Shown here: piece by piece, positions 43,735 through 54,895 of the stretch
Layout: each line of letters starts with the position of its first letter
Numbering within the stretch: position 1 is the first letter of the stretch
Assembly (NCBI GenBank): GCA_028826165.1
Contig: JAPDFW010000032.1
Coordinates: 1 to 61,196 of the forward strand
DNA: 61,196 nt
Source of the DNA: Anaeramoeba ignava
Taxonomy: Eukaryota; Metamonada; Anaeramoebidae
Direction of reading: 5' to 3'
Position numbers and translations under genes: made by a program
Notes under the pieces: model-generated
Database searches by the model: none
Seen by the model: only the letters and a program-made list of their open reading frames with translations
Told to the model about the DNA's origin: nothing

Positions 43735-46700
43735 TCACATCGCTTCCATATCTTCTTCTTTTTGATCATCTGCTTCGGGATAAATCTTAATCAAATCATC
43801 AATTCTCAAAATAGTAATAGCAGCTTCAGTAGCAAATTTAATCATTTTCAATTTAGAAATCAAAGGTTCCAAAATACCAGCATGTAAATTATCTCTAATA
43901 TTTTGTTCAAACAAATCCAAACCGAAATTTCGAAGTTTTTTTCGGGTTTCCTCATCTTCACAAGTCTGGGCTTCGTGGTGTTTAGCGCGCAATTTCGCGA
44001 CTAAATCAATAGCATCACAAGCAGCATTGACAGCTAAAGTTTTTGGAATAACAAGTAAAGCTTCTGCAAATTGCATGACAGCAAGTTGTTCTTTAGTCGC
44101 CAATGTTTTTGCGAATTTTTCTAAATAAACTGACAATTCTGTCTCAATAGCTCCTCCACCAGGAACTACATATCTGGATTCAAATGCTTGAGACACTATG
44201 CACAATGCATCGTGAATTGAGCGCTCTGCTTCATCAAGCATAAACGTGTTGGGTCCTCTTAAAATAATTGATTGTGAATTTGTTGTTTTACATCCTTTGA
44301 ATACGATAAGTTCGTTGTCGGATATGAATTCTTGTGATATCTCTTCTGCTTCTCCGAGTGAACTTGGATCAAATGTTTCTTCTCCGTTAAGATCTGCAAA
44401 TGAAATTAATAGTTTGGCTCCAGTTGCTTTGCATACTTTTCTCATGTCATTATGATCTATATGTCGAATTGCAATTGCGCCTGCATCTGAAAAGTATTTC
44501 AAACTTTATTTTGAATTTTTATTATAAATTTTAATATAAATTTTAATATAAATTTTAATATAAATTTTAATATAAATTTTAATATAAATTTTAATATAAA
44601 TTTTAATATAAATTTTAATATAAATTTTAATATAAATTATAATATAAATTTTGAAATAAATTTTAGAATAAATTTTAATATAAATTTTGAAATAAATTTT
44701 AATATAAATTTTAATATAAATTTTAATATAAATTTTAATATAAATTTTAATATAAATTATAATATAAATTTTAATATAAATTTTAATATAAATTTTAATA
44801 TAAATTTTAATATAAATTTTAATATAAATTTTAATATAAATTTTAATATAAATTTTAATATAAATTTTAATATAAATCTTAATATAAATTTTAATATAAA
44901 TCTTAATATAAATTTAATATAAATTTTAATATAAATTTTAATATAAATTATAATATAAATTTTAATATAAATTTTAATATAAATTTACTTGTAATCATCA
45001 ATACTCTTTGTTGTTAATACAACATTTGCTCCAGCTTTCAAAATCATATCAATTCTTTCTTTTGTTATTTCAGCCTATTTATTTTATTAACATTGAAAAA
45101 AATTAAAATTTAAAAAATAGATGAAAAATTTAAAAAATAAAACTAACTTCTCGTTTTCTAATTTCTTCTAAGTTTTTAACATTATCAACTCTAACATGAA
45201 CTGTTAATCCTAATTTTTCTTTAGTTAATGGCATATCTAAAGCAGCAACCTTAACCTTTTTAATAAATCTTGGCATAGCTTCAAAATTGAATTAAAAATT
45301 AAAAATTTTAAATTTTTCTTTCTTTTCTTTTCTTTTATTCTTTTTTGATTTTTTTATTACCTTGTGATGCTCTTGTATAATTAAATGCAAATCCATCAAC
45401 AAGAACACTTTCACGTGTACTTTTTCCTGGACTTTTTAAAACTGTAACTGATGTAACTGGATATTTTGGTCCTCTTTTTCCCATAATTGCAACACCTTTT
45501 ATAGCATCAACAACAATTTTTGCAAAAAAATCACTTTCACTTTTTAATATAAATTTTAATATTAATTTAAATATTAATTTTAATTTTAATTTTAATTTTA
45601 ATTATGATTATTATTTTGATTTTAATTTAAATTTTAATTTTAATTTTAATTTTAATTTAATTTTAATTTAAATATTAATTTTAATATTAATTTTAATTTT
45701 AATTTTAATTTTAATTTTAATTTTAATTTTAATTTTAATTTTAATTTTAATTTTAATTTTAATTTTAATTTTAATTTTAATTTTAATTTTAATTTTGATT
45801 TTAATTTTTACAGTCCAATAATTTTAGATGATAATGATGTTTTAGCTGCATTGATAAAAGATTCAGGTCCAAGTGATTTAGTTGGGATTAATAATTGAGT
45901 TTTTAAATATTCAACTGCAGTTTTCATTGCAATTCGATAACCATTTATTATTGTTGTCGGATGAATTGAATCTTTAACTAAATCATTTGCAAGCTGCAAA
46001 AAAAAAGGATAATTTTTAATTTTATAAATGAATTTATAAATGAATTTAAAAATGAATTTAAAAATGAATTTTATAAATGAATTTAAAAATGAATTTAAAA
46101 ATGAATTTAAAAATGAATTTTATAAATGAATTTAAAAATGAATTTTATAAATGAATTTAAAAATGAATTTTATAAATGAATTTAAAAATGAATTTTATAA
46201 ATGAATTTTAATTTTAATTTTAATTTTAATTTTAATTTTAATTTTAATTTTAATTTTAATTTTAAATTTTATAAATGAATTTATAAATGAATTTAAAAAT
46301 GAATTTAAAAATGAATTTATAAATGAATTTATAAATGAATTTAAAAATGAATTTTAATTTTAATTTTAATTTTAATATTAAAATGAATTTTAATTTTAAT
46401 TTTGATTTTATAAATTAATTTTAATTTTAATTTTATTTTTATTTTTATAAATGAATTTATAAATGAATTTTAAAATAGATTTTAAAAATTTAAAAATGAA
46501 TTTAAAAGGAATAAAATTGGCAACTCGAATTTTGAATTTAAAAAAATAAAAGAAAAAAAAAATACTCTTAACAATTCAGCAGCAACCAAAACAACAGAAG
46601 TAGTACCATCACCAACTTCTTGGTCTTGTAAACCAGCCAATTGAACCAAAACCTTAGCAGCAGGATGTTCAACATCCAAATTACCCAAAATAGTAGCGCC

Positions 46701-46871
46701 ATCATTTGTAATTGTAACTTCTCCAATTTCATCAACTAAAAGTTTATCAAGTCCTTGTGGCCCTAAAGAACTTCTTACTATATTCGCTACTGCTATGGTT
46801 GCATTCACATTTTGAATTCGTACATTTTTCGTTGATTCTCCTTGTAAAGCAACTGTTCCTGGAATAAACAT
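43735..46871 (-). CDS. TCP1: CCT1 / TCP-1 alpha chaperonin subunit
   Basis: Six exons: 46871-46566, 45993-45812, 45539-45361, 45278-45148, 45074-44989 and 44503-43735, all in phase, giving 550 aa (animal CCT1 about 556). Diagnostic stretches are [40 protein letters not shown], the ATP motif [80 protein letters not shown] and [24 protein letters not shown] is rebuilt across the last intron. CCT is the cytosolic 16-mer chaperonin that folds actin and tubulin with ATP hydrolysis. It ends with TGA. The first exon faces NAC-alpha across a 346 bp promoter. Confidence 0.95.
44504..44988 (-). repeat. CCT1 intron 5: TATAAATTTTAA array
   Basis: A 485 bp intron of the 12-base unit TATAAATTTTAA with rare point variants, about 39 copies. 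Donor AAGTAAATTT, acceptor AATAAAG. The Asn codon AA|T is split across it. Confidence 0.9.
45540..45811 (-). repeat. CCT1 intron 2: AATTTT hexamers
   Basis: A 272 bp intron dominated by AATTTT/TTTTAA, so AAAATT in the sense direction. Its exons join [22 protein letters not shown]1 introns 3 (45279-45360) and 4 (45075-45147) are short (82 and 73 bp) and not repetitive. Confidence 0.87.
45994..46565 (-). repeat. CCT1 intron 1: ATAAATGAATTT / AAAAATGAATTT array
   Basis: A 572 bp intron with about 25 copies of a 12-base ATRAATGAATTTWAA-type unit, split by an AATTTT stretch at 46205-46265. On the transcribed strand the unit reads AAATTCATTTAT. Donor AGAGTATTT, acceptor TTTGCAG. Confidence 0.87.
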
Positions 46872-47217
46872 TTTTTTTTTGGTTTTTTTGAAAATGAAAA
46901 TGAAAAAAATGAAAAAAAAAATTGAAAAAAAAAATTTTAATTAAAAAAAAAAAACAAAAACAAAAGGAGAAAAAAAAAATAAAAGGAGAAAAGTTTTTTA
47001 TTTTTATTTTTCTTTTTATTTTTTAATTAAAAAAAAATTTTTTTTTCTTTTTCTTTTTAATTTCTTTTTTTTTAATTTTTCATTTTTTCATTTTTTTTTT
47101 AAATTCAAAAAAAAAAAAAAATATAAAAGAAATTTAAATTCTTTTTCTTTTCCTTTTAATAATAATAATAATAAAATTATAAAAAAAAAAAAAAAAAGAA
47201 AAAATTAATCATAAAAA
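46872..47217. promoter_or_regulatory. Shared divergent promoter, CCT1 / NAC-alpha
   Basis: The 346 bp between the two start codons is made of long A and T runs (A-rich nearer CCT1, T-rich at 47040-47100, then an A run before the NAC ATG). No specific element is readable. Both genes encode components of nascent-protein folding, so co-regulation is plausible. Confidence 0.4.
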
Positions 47218-48855
47218 ATGGAAACACAAGAACAACCAAAACAACAAACACAACAACAAAAAAAACCACAACAACAACAACAGAAAAAAAAACCACAACA
47301 AAGAAACAGAAAGCAAAATAAAAGACAACAAAAACAAAAACAAAAACAAAAGCAACAACAACAACAACAAAAAAAAACAGAAAAACCAAAAGAAGAAGAA
47401 AAAACAGAAGAACAAACAGAAACAAAACAAGAAGAACAAAATGAACCACAAATTGATTTGGATCAAGGATTTCATAAAAAGGAAAGAAAATTCAATAAAA
47501 ACGAACAGAAAATTAAGAAAGTTCTTGAGAAATATAAACTTAAGTCTTTTGAAGGCGTTAAAATGATTGTCATGAGAAAACCTGCTGAGAATATGAATAT
47601 TTATATTGATTCTCCTGAAGTTTATCTTACTAAATCAAAAGATGGTTATATTATCTTTGGTGAACCAAGAGGTGAAGACCAAAATGCTATTGCTAAAAGA
47701 AAAGCTGCCGCTCAATTAGCAGAGCTTCTTGGAAAAAAAGTATATACAGATTCTAGACAATAACATAAAATTTAATATAAAATTTATTTATAAAATTTAT
47801 TTATAAAATTTAAAAATAAAATTAAATTTATTTATAAAAATTAAAATTAAAATTAAAATTAAAATTAAAATTAAAATTAAAATTAAAAATTAAAATTAAA
47901 ATTAAAATTAAAATTAAAATTAAAATTAAAATTAAAATTAAAATTAAAATTAAAATTAAAATTAAAATTAAAATTAAAATTAAAATTAAAATTAAAATTA
48001 AAATTAAAAATTAAAATTAAAATTAAAATTAAAATTAAAATTAAAATTAAAATTAAAATTAAAATTAAAATTAAAATTAAAATTAAAATTAAAATTAAAA
48101 TTAAAATTAAAATTAAAATTAAAATTAAAATTAAAATTAAAATTAAAATTAAAAATTAAAAATTAAAATTAAAATTAAAATTAAAATTAAAATTAAAATT
48201 AAAATTAAAATTAAAATTAAAATTAAAATTAAAATTAAAATTAAAATTAAAATTAAAATTAAAATTAAAATTAAAATTAAAATTAAAATTAAAATTAAAA
48301 TTAATATTAAAATTAAAATTAAAATTAAAATTAAAATTAAAATTAAAATTAAAATCAATATTAAAATTCATTTATAAAATTAAAATTAAAATAAAAATTA
48401 ATATTAAAATTAAAATTAAAATTAAAATTAAAATTAAAATTAAAATTAAAATTAAAATTAAAATTAAAATTAAAATTAAAATTAAAATTAAAATTAAAAT
48501 TAAAATTAAAATTCATTTATAAAATTAATAATCAATATTAAAATTTGAAATTTAAAAGAATCTTGAAGAAAAACCAAAAGAAGAAGAAAAAACAGAAGAA
48601 AAACCAAAAGAAGAAGAAACAGAAACAAAAGATGAAACTAAAGAAGAAACTAAAGAAGAAACCAAAGAAGAAACTAAAGAAGAAACAAAAGAAGAAACAA
48701 AAGAAGAAGAAATTGACATGACAGGAATTTCAGAAGAAGATGTTGCTACAGTTATGGAACAAGCTCATTGCACTCAAAAACAAGCAGTTGAAGCTCTTAA
48801 AAAAAATTCTGGAGATTTAATCAATGCAATTATGAGTGTCACAAATCTTAATTGA
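47218..48855 (+). CDS. NACA: Nascent polypeptide-associated complex subunit alpha
   Basis: Exons 47218-47739 and 48559-48855 give 272 aa. The first 75 residues are Gln/Lys-rich, then Glu-rich. The NAC domain covers about residues 90-165: KNEQKIKKVLEKYKLKSFEG, VKMIVMRKPAENMNIYID, SPEVYLTKSKDGYIIFGEPR. After the intron, a run of KEET/KEEE repeats leads to the C-terminal UBA domain, ISEEDVATVMEQAHCTQKQA then VEALKKNSGDLINAIMSV, the hallmark of NAC-alpha. It binds ribosomes with NAC-beta and shields emerging chains. If the intron is retained, translation stops at VYTDSRQ (47763), giving a UBA-less form. Confidence 0.9.
47740..48558 (+). repeat. NAC-alpha intron: AAAATT array
   Basis: An 819 bp intron, almost pure AAAATT from about 47835 to 48510, with two TTCATTTATAAAATTAA interruptions. 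Donor AAAGTATATA, acceptor ATTTAAAAG. It separates the NAC domain from the UBA-containing exon. Confidence 0.85.
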
Positions 48856-49221
48856 TTCCTTTTTTTTTTCTAAGTCACTTCAACTACTCATTTTTAATTC
48901 TTCTTTTCCTTTTAAAAAAAAAACAATTTCACTTTTTTCCTTTAAATTCATTTCAGAAATTCCTCAAAATAAGAAATCAAAATCATATCTTTTTTTCTTT
49001 TTTTCTTTTTTTTCTTCAATTTTTCACTCAAATAATACAGTTACACTTTTCTTCATTTTTTGATTTTTGATTTTTATTTATTTTTGAACTAAAAATTTTT
49101 TTTGATTTAAATTAAATTCCATAAAAAAAAAACAACAAAACAATTTAAATCAAAACAAAAAGAAAAATTAAAAATAAAAAACAAACATTTTGATGAAAGA
49201 AAAAAAAATGAAAAATTTGGA
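48856..49221. other. Convergent 3' spacer, NAC-alpha / TOM1-like
   Basis: About 365 bp of T-rich then A-rich DNA between two convergent stops. The plus-strand open frames in it are Phe/Ser-rich translations of pyrimidine tracts and are not called. No RNA gene is visible. Confidence 0.4.
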
Positions 49222-50937
49222 TTAAAGAAGATTTTCAGACATGGAAAATTCTGTATTAAGAAAATTGGGTTTATTTTCTTCAGTTGGAGAATTATCTTCT
49301 TGATTAAATTCTAATTCTTCTGTATCAACTAATTAATAAAAATAAATAAAAATAAAAATTAATTTAAAATATAAAAATAAATTATAAAATACCTCTATTT
49401 GAACTTGAAGGAGGTTCATAAAGAAGAATAATTATGAACAAAACAGGAATAAATTCACAAATAAAAAAATATCTATTTTTGAAATTCCAAAAAAAAAAAA
49501 AAAAGTGAGAACAAAAATAAGAACAAAAAATTCAAATAGCAAACATTATTAAAATAGAAACTGATTCTCTAGAATCATAATCACCAAAAAATGTTCTGGA
49601 AACTTTTTCATCTGATCCAAGAACATAAACAGGGATATGAATAAAAAAACTTGAAAGAACAATCCAAATTAATATTTTGAGTTTTTTTCTTGTTTTTTCT
49701 CCAACTTGAAGTTCTCCATGATTTGTTTGAACAACTCTTCTTAATTTTATTGAGTAATAAATTAAAAGAACAGCTCCTATTGAAAAAATGATGGATAAAA
49801 AAATTGTGCATGTGATTTCTATTGATTCACTTGGTTGTTTTTTATATGATAGATCAATTATATAAAGTAGCAACACAAAAAGAAACATAACTGATGTGAG
49901 TCCAATAAAAAAGATATTGAGTTTTCGTATATTTGTTCGAAGTTGAGCAATTTGTCTACAAATAATTCTGTAATAAGCATCAGCCCTTTCAAATTTTGAT
50001 ATAAATTTTGTTATAAATTTTAATATAAATTTTGATATAAATTTTAAAATAAATTTAATTATAAATTTAGTTTTAGATTTTAATATAAATTTTAATATAA
50101 ATTTTAATATAAATTTAATTATAAATTTAATTATAAATTTTAATATAAATTTTAAAATAAATTTAATTATAAATTTAATTATAAATTTAATATAAATTTT
50201 AATTATAGATTTTAATATAAATTTAATTATAAATTTTGTTATAAATTTTGTTATAGATTTAATTATAAATTTTAAAATAGATTTAATTATAGATTTTAAT
50301 ATAAATTTTATTATAAATTTAATTATAAATTTAATTATAGATTTAATTATAAATTTTAATATAAATTTAATTATAAATTTAATTATAAATTTAATTATAG
50401 ATTTAATTATAAATTTTAAAATAAATTATTATAAATTTTGATATAGATTTAATTATAGATTTAATTATAAATTTAATTATAAATTTTGTTATAAATTTAA
50501 TTATAGATTTAATTATAAATTTAATTATAGATTTAATTATAAATTTTAAAATAAATTTAATTATAGATTTCAAACCAAAAATGTATTAGAATCAAAAATA
50601 AAGTCATAAAAGTTGCTGATGCCAATCTACCAATAAAAACCCAAACAAGAACATTTTCTGAAGATTTAATTTTTGAAATTGAAGAACCAATTAGAAAAAT
50701 AACTCTTATAACACCTTTAAAAAAAAATAAAAATAATAAATAAAAATTTGATGAATTTTTTGATTTTAAATAAATTTTACATAAAGAAGCAGCCGTTATT
50801 AAAAATATTTTTTGATGTTTTGATTTTCTCATTGTTTGAAAAGTCATTATTATTCTAAAAATAGCAAGTAAAAGAATACCAACATAAAAAGGTAAAATTA
50901 TAACTGAACCAATTAAAAAATTATATTTATTGCTCAT
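49222..50937 (-). CDS. TOM1/THH1-like seven-transmembrane protein
   Basis: Five exons: 50937-50781, 50714-50576, 49985-49545, 49472-49393 and 49328-49222, all in phase, giving 307 aa. About seven hydrophobic spans occur, among them FLIGSVIILPFYVGILLLAI, VIRVIFLIGSS, TFMTLFLILIHFWADAYYR, IRKLNIFFIGLTSVMFLFVL and KILIWIVLSSFFIHIPVYVL. The segment LIHFWADAYYRIICRQ, rebuilt across intron 2 (TG|G), matches the LLVLFWAEIYHQ signature of the plant TOM1/TOM3/THH1 family and supports the unusual GTTTGA donor. These are GPCR-like proteins; in plants they sit in the tonoplast membrane. The last 35 residues are an acidic tail. The start lies only 52 bp after the actin stop. Confidence 0.72.
49986..50575 (-). 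repeat. TOM1-like intron 2: TTTAATTATAAA array
   Basis: A 590 bp intron of TTTAATTATAAA/TTTAATTATAGA and TTTTAATATAAA units. It is read as AAATCTATAATT in the sense direction, where G is essentially absent. Donor GGTTTGAAATC, acceptor TTGAAAG. Confidence 0.8.
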
Positions 50938-50989
50938 AATTAAAAAAAAAAGAAGAAAAAAATGAAAAATCAAAATTGAAAAAATTTTT

Positions 50990-52117
50990 TTAATAAAAGC
51001 ATTTTTGATAAGTAATTGAAGGTCCAAATTCTTCATATTCTTCTTTTGAAATCCATTTATTTTGAAAAGTAGAAAGAGAAGCCAAAATTGAACCGCCAAT
51101 CCAAACTGAATATTCTCTATTAGAAGGAGCATCAATATTGATATTGAGCGAATCAGGAGCTAATTTGGCAATTTCACTCTTAATTCTCTCAACAATTCCT
51201 GGAAAAAGTGAAGATCCGCCAGTCAAAAGAATATTTTCAAACAATTGATTTCTTAAATCAAGATCACATTTGAAAATTGAATCATAAATCATTTGATGAA
51301 TTCCTTTTTTTTCTTTTCCAATCAAGTTTGGTTTAAACAAAACCTCAGGAATTCGAAATCTTTCATTCCCAATACTCAAAATATTTCCATCAGGTAAATC
51401 ATAATTTTTCTCAATTGAAGAATCTTGTGATTTTTCCATTTCTTTATCGAAATCAATGGAAACATAACAAAGTTTTTCTTTGATATCTTTAACAATTTCT
51501 TTGTCACCAGTTGATTCAAAAAAATAATCTCTTTCAGTAAGAATTCTCACTAAATAATCAGTCAAATTCCTTCCTCCAATATTGGTTCTTGTGATACCAT
51601 TTCGCAAAGTATATCCATTATAATAAGGAAAAGTATAACAAATTCCATCTCCAATTTCAATATTCATCGCAATATTTTTTCCTGATGAATAAACTGATAA
51701 AAATCCTTGAGATGCCACATAAAATGCTGGAATATCGAATGTTTCAAACATAATTTGAGTTGTTTTCTCTCTGTTTATTTTTGGATTAAAAGGTGGTTCA
51801 GTTAATAAAAATGGATGATCTTCAGATTTGATTTTTAATTCACTATCCAAAATATGATTCAATATTTTTTCCATTTCGTCCCAATTTTTCACAATTCCAT
51901 TTTCAATTGGATAATTTATTGTGCAAAATCCTTTCCTTTTTATTGCTTCATTTCCAATATATAAATCTTGAGTCTCAACTCCTATCATAATTTCCTCATG
52001 TCTTAATCTTCCTATTATTGTTGGAAATTTTACTTTTGGTAAATCATCTCCTGCAAATCCTGCTTTCATTATTCCTGATCCATTATCTATTATTATTGCC
52101 TTATTTTGAACTTCCAT
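50990..52117 (-). CDS. Divergent actin / actin-like protein
   Basis: A single-exon protein of 375 residues, collinear with conventional actin from DNGSGIMKAGFAGDD (phosphate loop 1) to WISKEEYEEFGPSITYQKCF, plus a terminal Tyr. Also visible are LLTEPPFNPKINREKTTQIM, FYVASQGFLSVYSSG (hydrolytic Gln137 retained) and GGRNLTDYLVRILTERDYFF, with LTGGSSLFPGI in the second half. The second phosphate loop is altered: canonical DSGDGVTHTVP reads EIGDGICYTFP, so the residues equivalent to Asp154 and His161, both used in ATP hydrolysis, are Glu and Tyr. The DNase-loop region is also divergent (GVETQDLYIGNEAIKRKGFC). The overall length argues for a true actin-family filament protein or a paralogue with slow hydrolysis rather than a named Arp. 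Confidence 0.88.
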   Translation of the reverse strand: MEVQNKAIIIDNGSGIMKAGFAGDDLPKVKFPTIIGRLRHEEIMIGVETQDLYIGNEAIKRKGFCTINYPIENGIVKNWDEMEKILNHILDSELKIKSEDHPFLLTEPPFNPKINREKTTQIMFETFDIPAFYVASQGFLSVYSSGKNIAMNIEIGDGICYTFPYYNGYTLRNGITRTNIGGRNLTDYLVRILTERDYFFESTGDKEIVKDIKEKLCYVSIDFDKEMEKSQDSSIEKNYDLPDGNILSIGNERFRIPEVLFKPNLIGKEKKGIHQMIYDSIFKCDLDLRNQLFENILLTGGSSLFPGIVERIKSEIAKLAPDSLNINIDAPSNREYSVWIGGSILASLSTFQNKWISKEEYEEFGPSITYQKCFY

Positions 52118-52509
52118 TCTTTTATTTTAAAAAAGAAAAAAAATGAAAAAATGAAAAATGAAAAAAATTTTAATTTTAATTTTAATTTTAAATTTGATTT
52201 TAATTTTGATTTTAATTTTAAATTTAATTTTGATTTTTGATTTTTGATTTTAATTTTGATGTTAATTTTGATTTTTAATTTTAATTTTAATTTTAATTTT
52301 AATTTTGATTTTAATTTTAAATTTAATTTGAATTTTGATTTTAATTTTAATTTTAATTTTAATTTTAATTTTAATTTTAATTTTGATTTTAATTTTAAAT
52401 TTTAATTTTAATTTTAATTTTAATTTTAATTTTAATTTTAATTTTGATTTTGATTTTGATTTTAATTTTGATTTTGATTTTGATTTTAATTTTAATTTTA
52501 ATTTTAATT
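52118..52509. repeat. AATTTT/TTTTGA array between actin and RCC1-BTB genes
   Basis: After about 50 bp of A-rich sequence upstream of the actin ATG, a TTTTAA/TTTTGA hexamer array runs from about 52168 up to the RCC1-BTB stop codon at 52510. It lies between two minus-strand genes and is intergenic. No gene is visible. Confidence 0.8.
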
Positions 52510-54288
52510 TTAATTTTGATTATTAAATTTGTTAATTAATAAATCAAATAAATTTGGATTTGTTTGATTTAATTGAAAATAATCAATTCCTGTTTCTAAT
52601 TCATCAATGATTTCTTGTGTAATTTCAATTCCTTCTTTAATTTGATTTGAATAAATCCAATATTCAAATATTTGGAATGATTTATTACTTAATTCACTAT
52701 AATCTGTAACTTTATTAGATTTATCTTCAGTTACAGATAAAAACATTCCTCGATATAATTCACTTCTCATTATTAATATTAATTTAGGAAATTTATATTG
52801 TTTTTCTTTTCTTTCAATTATAAAATCATTTTCATTTTCATTTTCATTTAAATAAATTCTTTTCATTGTTTCTTCAATTTTTTCATTAGAATTTATAATT
52901 TCTTTAATTTCAGAATATAATTTTGGATTTATATTGGAATTATTTGAATAAATCATTTCAAATATTTGATTTGATTCTTTAATTGAGTTTTTTTGAAATA
53001 ATTTCTTGAAGTTTTTCAATTTGATTTTCATTTTGATTTAATCTATATTTTAATATTAATTTATGAGCTTTAATTATTTCTCCATTTTTGGTTTTAAATG
53101 AAATATCACAAAATTCTTTTCTTCTAAATAATTTTATCAAATCTTCTTCAAGATTGGAAAAAGAAGGAGAATAATAAAGAAATGAATTGGAATTTCCACA
53201 AGAAATATGATAATTAGAAATATTTTCATTAAATCTTAATTTAGGAAGTTCAATTTGAATTGGAATAAAATGATTTTTTATATCCCCAGTTCCTAATTGA
53301 CCATGATAATTTCCACCAAATCCAATTAATTTTGAATTGGAAGTTAAAATTGAAGTAAAATCAAATCCACAAGAAATTTCAAGAATATTATCATTTTCAA
53401 ATAAAGATGATTTGATTTCAGTAAATTCATAAGTTTTTTCGTTTTTGCCAAGTCCATTACAATGATAATCACCACATGAATAAAGTTTTCTTTTTGGATT
53501 TTCATTTTCATTTTGATTTTCAATCATCATTATTGAATGATTAAATCCAGATTGAATATCAATTATTTTGCCTTTTGGAATATTTTGAATTTTGGTTAAT
53601 TTTTGGATTTCTTTTTCATCTTTTCTTGATTCTCCTAATCCAAGTTGACCATCATAATTATATCCGCATCCAAATAATTCTTGATTTGAATTTAAAAGAA
53701 AAACATATTTTGAAGAATTTCCTGAAAATATTTTAGAAACATTTTTCATCATTAAAATTGGTTTTTCTGTTTCTTCAAATATTTCAGAATCAAAACCAAG
53801 TTGACAAGAATAATTTGAACCAATTCCATAAGCATTTTGATTTGAAGTTAATAGATAAATTGAACTTTCTCCAGAAACAATATCTTTAATTGTTCTATCA
53901 TTTGTATCTTCAATTAATAATGAAATATTGATAAATTCATTTGGATTTTTTGGATTAATATTTATTCCTTTGGCAAATACATTTCCTTCTATTGTTAAAA
54001 TAGCTTCATTTTGATTACCAACAGTTACTTTTTGAATATTTTCTTCAATTTGGATTTTTGAAGGATTTTGTTTTGAATTATTTTTATTTAAATATTCTAT
54101 TGCTTTTCCATTTTTAAAAAGGAAAATTGTTGCTAAATAACTTGATGATGAAATTTGTTTAATTTGTTTTCATTTTCATTTTCATTTTCATTTTCAAATT
54201 TAAATTGAATTGGTTTTCTTATTTTTTCTGGTTCATTTTGGATAAGTTTTGGATATTCATTTCTTCCAAAAAATAAACAATCATTCAT
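52510..54288 (-). CDS. RCC1-repeat BTB protein, broken by two frameshifts
   Basis: The start MNDCLFFGRNEYPKLIQ at 54288 opens an RCC1-type propeller. Recognisable blades are NAYGIGSNYSCQLGFDSE, LFGCGYNYDGQLGLGES, KLYSCGDYHCNGLG and LIGFGGNYHGQLGTGD. A BTB domain follows (FCDISFKTKNGEIIKAHKLI, then PKLILIMRSELYRGMFL and a C-terminal ELETGIDYFQLNQ). The reading frame breaks twice. At about 54167-54170, within an EN tract, one A seems missing. At 52988-52994, a run of seven T (A on the coding strand) inside the BTB domain needs six. With both corrected the protein is about 590 aa. Both breaks are in homopolymers, so sequence error is as likely as a pseudogene. RCC1-BTB proteins often act as adaptors; the function here is unknown. 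Confidence 0.75.
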
Positions 54289-54372
54289 TTTTGAAATGAA
54301 AAAAATGAAAAAAAAATTAATTTGGAAATAAATTTCTTTTAATAAAAAAATTGGAAAAAAAAAATAAATCAA

Positions 54373-54895
54373 AAATAATTTTTCTTTTTCTTTCTCTTTC
54401 TTGTTAATTAATTTGTTCTCTTTCTCTTTTTTGTTGATTAATTTTCTTTTTCTTTTTTGTTAATTAATTTGTTTTCTTTTTCTTTTTTGTTAATTAATTT
54501 TCTTTTTCTTTTTTTGTTAATTAATTTGTTTTCTTTCTCTTTCTTGTTAATTAATTTGTTTTCTTTTTCTTTCTTGTTAATTAATTTGTTTTCTTTTTCT
54601 TTCTTGTTGATTAATTTGTTTTCTTTCTCTTTTTTGTTAATTAATTTGTTTTCTTTTTCTTTCTTGTTGATTAGTTTTCTTTTTCTTTTTCGTTAATTAA
54701 TTTGTTTTCTTTTTCTTTTTTGTTGATTAATTTGTTTTCTTTTCTTTTTTGTTGATTAATTTGTTTTCTTTCTCTTTTTTGTTGATTAATTTGTTTTCTT
54801 TCTCTTTTTTGTTGATTAATTTTCTTTTTCTTTCTTGTTGATTAATTTGTTTTCTTTCTTGTTGATTAATTTGTTTTCTTTTTCTTTTTTGTTAA
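54373..54895. repeat. ~31 bp tandem array TTGTTTTCTTTTTCTTTTTTG..
   Basis: About 17 tandem units of TTAATTAATTTGTTTTCTTT, followed by a TTCTTTTTTG-type tail. Point variants occur (TTGATTAATT, TTTCTCTTTC), as do units lacking the TTTG word. The array starts 85 bp upstream of the RCC1-BTB start and ends inside the last codons of the GCC2/GCC3 gene. The final codons KKTN-stop of that gene coincide with the first unit on the minus strand. The plus-strand frame LINLFSFSFL is repeat noise. Confidence 0.88.

Noticed and set aside
47177-47475. Minus-strand Phe/Val/Leu-rich open frames
   Set aside because: They are antisense to the Gln/Lys-rich N-terminus of NAC-alpha.
1080-50575. Regular repeat arrays resembling CRISPR or phage-type repeats
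   Set aside because: There are no unique spacers; units are contiguous microsatellite or short tandem repeats inside spliced eukaryotic genes.
52985-53000. A AAA AAC-like slippery heptamer at the RCC1-BTB frame break
   Set aside because: The heptamer is not in the required phase, and the needed shift is +1, not -1. Similar one-base breaks at other homopolymers point to sequence error.
54457-54696. 79-residue plus-strand frame LINLFSFSFL repeated
   Set aside because: It is a direct translation of the 31 bp tandem array, with unit length variation that breaks the frame elsewhere.
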